From contig JAHIYE010000013.1 of NCBI GenBank assembly GCA_018815325.1, positions 265,704-329,703 on the forward strand: 64,000 nucleotides of DNA, written 5' to 3'. The notes under the pieces are model-generated. The model did no database searches, was not told the DNA's origin, and saw only the letters and a list, made by a program, of their open reading frames with translations. The position numbers were made by a program, and so were the translations under genes. Below, in pieces: positions 26,502 to 34,800 of this stretch; the first letter of the stretch is position 1, and each line of letters opens with the position of its first letter. The DNA comes from Gammaproteobacteria bacterium. Lineage in GTDB: Bacteria > Pseudomonadota > Gammaproteobacteria > Burkholderiales > Burkholderiaceae_C.

Positions 26502-28282
26502 CACTGCGTCAAAGTACCCTGATTCGTGCTGAGCACGCTGCCATCAATGCGGATCACGCGGCTACGAGCGGCATCCATGTCGTCCAGTGCGGTACGCACC
26601 TGGCGTGTCTGCTCCTCCCAGTCCTGTTGGGTGCGGATGATGGTGGGTTTGATCAGCACCACCAACTCTTTTTTCCGCCCCGTATTGGCACGGTTGCCAA
26701 ACAGGGCAGAAAAGCCACCAAGCGCATTGGCACCTGGCAGCCCTGAAGCCAAGCGACTCGACTCCATCTGCATCAGGCCACCAATGGCCACGATATTGCC
26801 ATCCTGAATGCGTACCAGCGTATCCGTCTCATTCACACTGCTGGAAGCCAAGGGCAGGCGATAGTTGCCTTGTGAGCCGAGATCAATCTGTTTGGTCTTT
26901 TCGGTGACCACCGTGACCGAAGGGTGCACATGCAGCATGACGCTGGTGCCCGCATCGATCTGTGGCGTCACATCCAGCGCAATACCGGAAAAGAAAGGCA
27001 TAAGTGTCACCGTCGGCAACGTAGTCGTGGCGGCACTGCCCGTAACGGCCGTGGTAGTAGAGGTGCCGCTCGTGATATTGGTCACATAAAACTCATCTCC
27101 CCCCACCTTGAGCACGGCCTTCTGGTTGTTGAGCGTGGCGATACGCGGGCTCGACAATGTCTGTACATCGCCTTGAGTTTCCAGAAAACCCATAACAGCC
27201 GCAAATTTGCTCGTCGACAGTGCCAAGCCGAACAGTCCTCCGCCTGTGGCGAAAGACGGTGCTGGAACAGTTCCTGCAATCGTCACTCCATTCGGACTGG
27301 AACTTGAAATCGTGCTGCTACCCACAATACCCAGCGCAGCCGAAGCGGAGTTCTGTGCGCTGAATGCAGACCAGTTCACACCACTCTGGTAGCCATCGCG
27401 AAGATCAATTTCAAGGATTTTGGCCTCCAGCATGACCTGGCGCTCCACGGCAATCTGGGCCGCCTTGAGGAATTTATCGACCTGACGCAACTCGTCAGGC
27501 ATGGCGCGCACCGACATGATGCCGGCCTGGGGACTGATGATCACGCTGCGCCCAGCACCTGTCCCAATCAGCCCTCGCACGGCATCAGCCAGTTCTGTCC
27601 ATAGATCTGTACTGGAATTGGTGGAAACACGGCTGCTGTAGCTTTGCGTAGCCGCGCCAGCAGTTCCGCCGCCTGTGTTACCTGTAGTGCCCGCAGTACC
27701 TGTAGTGCCCGTCGATCCTGGCGTTCTGGCTGGTGCCGTACTGATTCCAGAGGCGGATACGCGTACTTCACTCGTCCCCACACGCTGGGAATTCGGGTAG
27801 TTCACCACAAACATCCGTGTTTGCAGTGTTGGGGCATAGACGGTGATACGCCGGCCATCTATCTTGAAATCGTAGCCATACACATCGCGTATGGCTTCCA
27901 GCGCTTCTTCTACCGTAACACCCCGCAAGGTGACCGACAGGGTGCCCGAGACATCCGGGTGCATCAACATGCTGTAACGCGTGTCGGCCACGATGGCCAG
28001 AAACACTTCGCGAGCCTGTGCGTTATTCACCAACAAATCCAGTCGGGGCTCGGGAATTCGCGGTGCAATCGGCTGGGCAGGTTCAGCCAGCGCCTCGCTG
28101 ATACGGGCTGGAACAAGCAACGGCTTGGGCGCAGCGCTCGCCAGTTCTGCACGAATCGCCTCGCTCACATCCGGCGTTCTAAGCGGACGTTGCGCCGCAC
28201 ACCCTCCGAGTAGCCCCGCCGTGGTGAGCATCAGCACGACAAGCACACGCCAAGAAACCATCGAGACGCACTTTGCCGGCAT
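26501..28282 (-). CDS. mshL: MSHA secretin MshL
   Basis: An outer-membrane secretin of about 593 residues. The N-terminus carries a lipoprotein signal ending LLGGC. A secretin N domain follows (LVNNAQAREVFLAIVADTRYS and GTLSVTLRGVTVEEALEAIRD), then a Gly/Thr-rich linker encoded by short tandem DNA repeats (27650-27720), and the secretin barrel with QTLSSPRIATLNNQKAVLKVGG and VNETDTLVRIQDGNIVAIGG. The chosen start at 28282 (MPAKCVS) has AGAGAAG upstream; an in-frame ATG at 28360 overlaps the mshK stop as ATGA and cannot be excluded, but would give an unusually long signal. Confidence 0.93.
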   Translation of the reverse strand: MPAKCVSMVSWRVLVVLMLTTAGLLGGCAAQRPLRTPDVSEAIRAELASAAPKPLLVPARISEALAEPAQPIAPRIPEPRLDLLVNNAQAREVFLAIVADTRYSMLMHPDVSGTLSVTLRGVTVEEALEAIRDVYGYDFKIDGRRITVYAPTLQTRMFVVNYPNSQRVGTSEVRVSASGISTAPARTPGSTGTTGTAGTTGNTGGGTAGAATQSYSSRVSTNSSTDLWTELADAVRGLIGTGAGRSVIISPQAGIMSVRAMPDELRQVDKFLKAAQIAVERQVMLEAKILEIDLRDGYQSGVNWSAFSAQNSASAALGIVGSSTISSSSPNGVTIAGTVPAPSFATGGGLFGLALSTSKFAAVMGFLETQGDVQTLSSPRIATLNNQKAVLKVGGDEFYVTNITSGTSTTTAVTGSAATTTLPTVTLMPFFSGIALDVTPQIDAGTSVMLHVHPSVTVVTEKTKQIDLGSQGNYRLPLASSSVNETDTLVRIQDGNIVAIGGLMQMESSRLASGLPGANALGGFSALFGNRANTGRKKELVVLIKPTIIRTQQDWEEQTRQVRTALDDMDAARSRVIRIDGSVLSTNQGTLTQ

Positions 28283-28356
28283 CCACTTCTCTGGATGACT
28301 GGGGGGCCAATACGCACTCATGCGCTCACACTCTGAATTCATAACCGCTTGGCTTC

Positions 28357-28854
28357 TCATGGTTTGGGTTTTGCGCAGGATGTACCCCCAAGCGAGATAC
28401 CGGAAGAACCGGATGATTTTGCCATCCTGCTCTTGGACGTACCTGAAACACAGTCGGTATCGGCAGCAGGCAACACATTGCTGCGCTCGATGCCCGCATA
28501 CATGGGTACCTTGCGCAATTGCCCGCCCTCTCGCAGCCAGACTTCAGTTTCGCTGATACGCTCAATGACCGCTTGGCCAAACTTCTGCCCTTGCGCATAC
28601 AGACGCGTCTGAATTATCACATGGGGATGCCCATCGATCACAATGACCGAGAATCCGCCCTTGAAAGCTTCGTCTGGACCTGGACCACTTGGGCGCACCG
28701 TCTCGGGCGAACGAGGCTCCATGGTCGGATCACGCAGGCTCTCCATCGCCTCCGCCCCATGTGCCTGCTCAGCCGCCCATTGGACAGGACCCAGCACGAT
28801 GGTCAGGGTCAGCAAACGGATCAGGTATTTCAAATCTGCCAGCGTCCAACTCAT
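28357..28854 (-). CDS. mshK: MSHA biogenesis protein MshK (likely)
   Basis: A 165-residue periplasmic protein with an N-terminal hydrophobic signal (LIRLLTLTIVLGPVQWAAEQAHG). The central RDPTMEPR motif and the GFSVIVIDGHPHVIIQTRLYAQG...VWLREGGQLRKVPMY beta-rich region correspond to the small GspC/PilP-like domain of MshK. The C-terminus is longer than usual and Ser/Gly/Lys-rich. It overlaps mshJ and possibly mshL by ATGA, so it is within one operon. Assignment rests partly on position. Confidence 0.78.
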   Translation of the reverse strand: MSWTLADLKYLIRLLTLTIVLGPVQWAAEQAHGAEAMESLRDPTMEPRSPETVRPSGPGPDEAFKGGFSVIVIDGHPHVIIQTRLYAQGQKFGQAVIERISETEVWLREGGQLRKVPMYAGIERSNVLPAADTDCVSGTSKSRMAKSSGSSGISLGGTSCAKPKP

Positions 28855-29753
28855 GGCGACAACTCCACGAGAAAGACTTGCAAAGTCAGGCGTGAGGTCG
28901 CTTTATCGCTGACCAGCTTCATCTGTCCCCAGCGAAGCGCCGGCAGCGCCTTCTCTAGCGTCTGCACATACCGCATCAGCTCCAGATAGGGGCCGGACAC
29001 GGTCAACTCCATGCCTCTGCGCGATAGGTTGCCGGTCTCAGCCCTCGTGGGTTCCATCAAGGAAGACTTCCCATCCTGCACAGCAGTTGGCTGGGCCGTA
29101 CCGGCCACATTCAAATTCTTCAACTGCTGCGCAATACTGCCGCTGGCCGCCTTCTGCGTGGCCAGGGGCAGGACCTTCTCAACAAGGGCCGCCGCCTCCC
29201 TGAAAGGGCCAGAATCTTTGCCCGGAGCAACCTGCGGGGAGACCATGTTCAAGGAGTTCAAGGCCATCTCCGGCGACTGCAAACCGGCAGCAGTACCCAC
29301 ACTACTTACTGCCAAAAAACCAGCCCCGGCCTTGGGATTCGCGAAATCCAGGGTCGCTGCACGTTCCAAGGTGAGCCCCTCTTGCCTGCGCAAAAACTGC
29401 ACCAGCACTTTAGGCAGATCGATGGCTGGCGCAGCCGTCATGCTGGCAATCTCGCTGTTCACGGTCTCGAGCTGTCGCACGAGCCCCATGCGTTCTGAAG
29501 TGGCAGAGAGCTCAGATCCTGCTGAAGGTTTGACTGGCATGCTCAATAGCAACTGCTTTCTGAGTTCTGACAATTCGCCACTTTGTTTCTTGAAGCTGAG
29601 CTCCAGCTGTTTTTGACGCAGCTGAGCTGGCGACAGCCAAAGGCTGTCGGCCAGCACCAGAAAAGTACCCAGGACAGTCACGAATATCATGGCCCGCTCG
29701 CGCATGCTCAGCGCATCAATGCGGGCCAACCGGGTTTTCCACCAATTTCTCAT
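28851..29753 (-). CDS. mshJ: MSHA biogenesis protein MshJ (GspM/PilO-like)
   Basis: A 300-residue protein with one N-terminal membrane helix (RAMIFVTVLGTFLVLADSLWL, residues about 20-40), a coiled-coil stretch (RQKQLELSFKKQSGELSELR) and a C-terminal ferredoxin-like periplasmic domain ending TVSGPYLELMRYVQTLEKAL...RLTLQVFLVELSP. This is the architecture of MshJ, which with MshI and the PilN-like protein makes the inner-membrane alignment complex. It overlaps both neighbours by four bases. Confidence 0.85.
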   Translation of the reverse strand: MRNWWKTRLARIDALSMRERAMIFVTVLGTFLVLADSLWLSPAQLRQKQLELSFKKQSGELSELRKQLLLSMPVKPSAGSELSATSERMGLVRQLETVNSEIASMTAAPAIDLPKVLVQFLRRQEGLTLERAATLDFANPKAGAGFLAVSSVGTAAGLQSPEMALNSLNMVSPQVAPGKDSGPFREAAALVEKVLPLATQKAASGSIAQQLKNLNVAGTAQPTAVQDGKSSLMEPTRAETGNLSRRGMELTVSGPYLELMRYVQTLEKALPALRWGQMKLVSDKATSRLTLQVFLVELSP

Positions 29754-30409
29754 GACTTGCCTCCCGGCAACATCACCGGCGGATTCGATCGGGCGCTGAC
29801 CAGCGTAAACGACCAGGCAGGCAGTGCATTTTCGCCCCCTGTGGTCGTGCTTGGTGCTGGGGTGTTGACGCGCGCCACATTGATCGCAGACAGTGTTTGC
29901 CCCTCCAGCACAGGATTGATCGCCAGTCGGGCCACCCAGTCATTGAGCGCCGAGGGAACAAAGGTGTAGCCGCGTACCTCCATCTGATACTCATCGGCCA
30001 CCAGGTCGGTCACCCATACCTGGGAGGGAATGGTCTCCGCCACCAGTCTCAGCCGCGCCGCATGGCCCTGTCCCTCTATCAACAAGCCCCGTCGCATCTC
30101 TGTCAGCAGGCGTTCGCGCTGCAGCAGCTGCGCCTGCAACTGCTCCACTTCCTGGTTCGGGTCCACTTTGCCGCCCGTTACGGCTTGTTGAGACTTGATG
30201 ACCGCCACCAGGCTCTCCCGATCCCTGTTCAGCGAATTCAAATTGGTTTGCAGGCTCTGGCTGGATGAATTCAGACTCGACACCCAATAGGCGCACAGCC
30301 CTCCTCCCACGATCAAAAATGCAGCCAATGCCATCACCATGGTATTGGCTGCAAATGGCCGCTTTTGCGGCAGCAACATCGGAGTACAGAGGTTGATTTG
30401 TTGCGGCAT
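29750..30409 (-). CDS. PilN-like MSHA alignment protein (MshI2)
   Basis: A 219-residue PilN-type protein. It starts MPQQINLCTPMLLPQKRPF, the PilN opening that contacts the PilM/MshI partner, followed by a membrane helix (NTMVMALAAFLIVGGGLCAY), a coiled coil and a C-terminal fold containing VWVTDLVADEYQMEVRGY. The start at 30409 is preferred because it places this INL motif at the N-terminus; the spacing to mshI is 8 bp. In some msh loci this gene is called mshI2. Confidence 0.85.
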   Translation of the reverse strand: MPQQINLCTPMLLPQKRPFAANTMVMALAAFLIVGGGLCAYWVSSLNSSSQSLQTNLNSLNRDRESLVAVIKSQQAVTGGKVDPNQEVEQLQAQLLQRERLLTEMRRGLLIEGQGHAARLRLVAETIPSQVWVTDLVADEYQMEVRGYTFVPSALNDWVARLAINPVLEGQTLSAINVARVNTPAPSTTTGGENALPAWSFTLVSARSNPPVMLPGGKS

Positions 30410-30417
30410 GGCGGCTC

Positions 30418-31446
30418 TCAGGGCTTGCTGCTCTCTGTACGCAACAGGGCTCCGAGCAAAGGCCAGCAAAGCCTTTGCTCCTGAACCGTGCCCCCCTCGA
30501 AGCCAGGAAACAAGGCGGCCACATCCAGCACCCCCACGTTCATCCTCAGCTCCTGGCTCAACCAGTTGGCCAATTCTTCGCTGCGCTCACCTGCCTGCAC
30601 CCGCAGCCCTTCCAGCGGCAATTGGGTCCAGGTACGGTCCCACACATCGAACGAGCGCTGCAACTCCACCACTACCCGTTGTGTCGGATCATCTCCGTCC
30701 TGGGCGGGTGTCGTCACACGTCCCGGAACATACTCCGGCACCTCCGTCATCAAGTCTTGGGGAGCCGCCTGAACGCTCACCGCCTGGCTCCAGCTTGCAC
30801 TCATGAAGCCCTCGCCCAGGTCAATCCGACGGACCTCAAACAATTCTTCATTGGCGGAGATCGTCAACAAGGCCTGTCGCTCATCGACAATGACCAAGGC
30901 AGCGTCAGCCCGCTCCAGCCGCCCCTCACGGCGGGCCAGTGCCGATTGCAGGTTGCGCTGTGCAGTTTCCTGAATATCAATCACCCGCAGCTTCCACTGC
31001 ATGGCCTGTCCCAGGCGCAAGGCCTCTTGCACGACCGATTGACTGGCCACGACAGCAAACAGCTGTCCTTTGGATCTTGCGGACTCGTCACCCACACGCA
31101 TCACGTCGAGCGTGATGTCATCCGCGGAGCCACCTGTAATCTCCAGAATTTTCCAGCGTGCAGCGGAACGGAGTTCCGCGTTGGGCACCATGGGAGCATC
31201 AATCTGCTGCAACTGGTACTGATGGGGGCGAAGCATGCAGCTTGCCTGCAAGCCCTTTAGCCCCAGATCATGCAAGCGACGGATGAACTCCTCATCACTT
31301 GCGTCCCCTTGGTGCTCCAAGCCAAAACGCAGGATCTCATACGAGCCATCTTTTTGAAGTGATGCTTGAACATACGCAAAAGATAGATCTGCCCAGGACA
31401 CCACCAATGCGTCATTTGACTGAGGACTTTGCCACGGCCAGCGCAT
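30418..31446 (-). CDS. mshI: MSHA biogenesis protein MshI (PilM-like)
   Basis: A 342-residue cytoplasmic PilM/GspL-like protein, first gene of the mshI-N operon. Features are VVSWADLSFAYVQASLQKDG, CMLRPHQYQLQQIDAPMVPN and the actin-like fold segments LVIVDERQALLTISANEELF. The start at 31446 (MRWPWQSP) is preferred to a longer in-frame start at 31491. The 394-bp region before it separates the operon from the end of mshQ. Confidence 0.85.
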   Translation of the reverse strand: MRWPWQSPQSNDALVVSWADLSFAYVQASLQKDGSYEILRFGLEHQGDASDEEFIRRLHDLGLKGLQASCMLRPHQYQLQQIDAPMVPNAELRSAARWKILEITGGSADDITLDVMRVGDESARSKGQLFAVVASQSVVQEALRLGQAMQWKLRVIDIQETAQRNLQSALARREGRLERADAALVIVDERQALLTISANEELFEVRRIDLGEGFMSASWSQAVSVQAAPQDLMTEVPEYVPGRVTTPAQDGDDPTQRVVVELQRSFDVWDRTWTQLPLEGLRVQAGERSEELANWLSQELRMNVGVLDVAALFPGFEGGTVQEQRLCWPLLGALLRTESSKP

Positions 31447-31840
31447 TACCGAACGAAACTTATTTGAATTTTCATCATGACTTCTACCCATACCGCCTTG
31501 TTCATATCATCGACAAATACAGGTATTTCCAACAGAGAACGATTCCTGTTACAAATTGTCTTCGACAACCCGTGTCGAAGTGGCTTTTCTCGTCATTTCC
31601 TGCGCATGAATTTGCCTATCTGTGACAAATGCCCCACATCATTTGTGGTTGCCATCACAGATAGCGCATGCTCCGAAATCAGGTGAATCCTACCCAGCAC
31701 GAGCCGGCTTGCAGGGGACCGATCATTTGTTCAAGTTTATTTTTTATCCCGCGACATGAACACACGGGGTTCGACGATATTTTTGTAGGTTTACACCTAC
31801 ATGCGCCGCATCGCCCCATGGAGTACCCGCCCCAAAGGCT
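31447..31840. other. Intergenic region between mshQ and mshI with several inverted repeats
   Basis: No gene is seen. It holds CTTCGACA/TGTCGAAG (31560-31567 and 31573-31580), a 10-bp dyad at 31616-31664 and TGTAGGT/ACCTACA (31784-31790 and 31795-31801). None has a T-run on the minus strand. The region must contain the promoter of the mshI-N operon, so the dyads may be regulator sites or the 3' structure of the mshQ transcript. Confidence 0.6.
31616..31664. repeat. 10-bp inverted repeat upstream of mshI, with a nested 7-bp stem
   Basis: CTATCTGTGA at 31616-31625 and TCACAGATAG at 31655-31664 are perfect inverse copies. Inside, ACAAATG (31625-31631) pairs with CATTTGT (31640-31646). It lies about 170 bp before the mshI start. 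Confidence 0.75.
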
Positions 31841-34800
31841 TCAGTAGTTCTCCCTGCGATAGATCAGCGGAGATTTGAATACGCCAAAGCTAGCGCGGGC
31901 AAGGGGATCCTGGTCGTAATTGGCGCCACACCATCTGCCGTTCAAGTAGGGCAATGCGCTTCCGGCGGGCGTAGGTGTCAACGAGGTCATGGCATTGACC
32001 GTGGGTGGGTTGGCAAGCAAGGACGTGCAATTCCCCCCGCCGCTGGGGCCCACCACATCCGAAGTCGAGCGGCTCCCCAGATTTGCCAGCACGGTCACAC
32101 TGCCTGTTGCCGTACCCGTGGGTGCCAATGTCAAGGTGCCCAGGCCCGCATTGAGGGCATTCACGGTCACGCCGCCTGTCGTTAAATTTGAGCCACTCAG
32201 CAATGGGGCTGTAGCCCCGGGCGGTGCCGTGAACATGCCCAGGCTGATATTGTCAGACGATAAACTCGTGCAACTGTCCAGCGTATTGCGAACGAAAACC
32301 TGCCCACTCCAGTACTGAGTCTCCCATTGCATGGGCAGGGACATGCGCTCCGAGCCAAAAGCATTGAGCAGGCGCAAGCGGCCAAACCGCATTTTCAAGG
32401 GGCTGCCGCTGAACTTCTTGTAACTCAGGGTGCCGCCCACTGCAGAAGGGTTCATGTCGGCCCCCTCCACTTGAGGAGAGGTTGAGACAGAGGCATCCGT
32501 GACTGTCAAGCCGATATCCAGTGCGTCGAAAGGTCCGGATGGGTTGGCTGCGGGCCGGGCAAAAGTCACGGCAGTCCCATTGCTCAAGGAGAAGGTTCCA
32601 TTGGACCAACTTCCGCTCAGGCTCGTCAAGGAAGGAAAGGCCACGACAGAGGCTGCCAGATTGCTGCCGTTATCGGCATTTTCGGCACCAAATGTCACCG
32701 TACCCGAAGCATAGGCACCGCTGTAATTGCTCGTCACACCATTCAATTTGTTGCGGGCTTGAACCACCCCCGTCGGCGCCAGCGCAAAGGCTTGGCCCAT
32801 GTAAGTGAAGCCCCCCGCCGTGCAGGCATTGCTCACAGTCCCGGTTACCGTGAAGTGATGTGGCACAAAGCGACCGAAGGCCCCGGCCGCCGATGAACCG
32901 AATTGGCAGGAATACTTGCCATTGCCATCCAGGGTGTTGCTGAAGCCTGGCGTACATTCACCATTGACTGAATCCACAGCAGCAAAGTTGTCGTCATAGA
33001 TCGCGTACTGCCCGAGGTTGAAATTACCCACCTCATCATAGGTAAAGCTGGCGGTCGATACACCGCTTGTTGCTGCCGGGAAGCTTGAACCCCCAAAGTT
33101 GCCCAGCACCTGAGGTGCAGGCGCAGTGATCAGGCTGGCATTGAGCCGGGGGATACCGTTGTATCCGGTCGTTGTTGCAGCACCCCCATAAACAGCCGTG
33201 GCCGTCAAATTGAAAGCGTCTTCGCCAGCCCTGAAAACGGGAGCGCCGGAACTGCCTGAATTGGTGGCAGTACTCGTGACGTTATAACTTTGTGGGCGGA
33301 TCGCGAAGTTGTCGTTGGAGCATGACTTCACTCCCCCCGAATTGGTCAGGCGTACCCGCACATTGGGGGCCGCGTTGTTGTAGGTGAAATTGAAGGTTTT
33401 TGTCGTGGTACCGCCGTTGAAGGTCGAGGGAAGACCGGGTGTGATGGTGACGCCCGAGAGCGCAGCGTAGCTGCTGCAGGTACCGCTGCTGGCATCGACC
33501 AACTCAAGTGTGCTGAGTGTCTGATTCCCCCCGAGACGCTTGGCATCCAGATTAAAGGCCACGTTCGCCAGTTTGGTAAAGATCGGCGACCCCGCAGCAG
33601 CACCCGACTCGACGGCATCGAAGGTACAGGCACTGAAAACCAGGGCACAGGTCTCGGTCGCGCCATTGAAGCAGCGGGTGGCATTACCCACCACGGGAGA
33701 GCTTGCCCCCCCCCCCAGCGTCACGGTGCCCGCCGCCGTGATGGTCAGCGCCATGTCTACAGACCCGCCCGTGAAAGTCACCGGCTCGGTGGGCGACCAG
33801 CTCACCCCAACTGCAGCATTCGGCGTCAGGTCGACCGTCACACTGCCTGCATACAGGGCCGTACATGCCGCATCGGCACAGGCTTTCACCGTCACGGTAT
33901 TCGGCGTTGAGGTACAGGCGGAGCCGCCATGGTCAATCTGGATGTGGTGCAAGGAAGGGGCCGCTAGCGGCTGGGCGGTACAGATACTCAAATAACCGAT
34001 TTCGTGGGCGTTGGTGAAGGTGCCACTGGAACCCGTAAAAGACAGATTGAAGTTGGTAGGTATCGTGCTTTGGCCATAACCCGGCAACTTGACATCGAAT
34101 GGCGCAATCAGGGGGGTGTAAGCCGTGCCTGCCCCTGAAGTGGTATCGCGCTCCACCGATACATAGGTGTTCGCGGCAACGGTGTTGTCAATGATGATGC
34201 GATAACGGTGCGGAACCGTACCCGGTGGCACGTTATTGCCATCGACGCCCGGCGTCAGCCCAGGCGTCCCCTTGAGAAAGGCATAACCGTTCACCCCCAC
34301 GCCCGACCCTCGTACCGCAATTGAATCCACCACTTGCCCCGTGCCCCCATATCGCCCCTCGGTCGGGTTGGAGAAGTTGCCATATTCATCCAGCGCAATG
34401 CCCAGCCAGCCCCCCGCAAAACCCGGGCAGCCACCTGACACCGTGCAATCCGACCCAGGGTTACTTTTCTGTGCATAGCCCATGGAACCGCCAAAAGCAC
34501 CGGCTGTCGGAGTGACCGAAGCGTTGGAGAGGACCACGGCAATACCGTCGCCTCCCCCGCCCCCGTAGGCGTAATGGTCAAACTCCACCGTCACCTTGTT
34601 CGATGCTGCGGGGATTAAGCGATTCAAAGTCGCCCACGTGGACACACCCGCGCTGGCGTCGGTCAAGCGCAAGCGGTTGCCAAAAATGACCGGACTGCCA
34701 AATGCCCCTGATCCTGACCCCACCGACCAGTTGGCGCTGGGCGCTGAGCCATCAGCCCCCGTGAAGGAAGCCGTGAAACACAAATTCTGTTCGCCTACTG

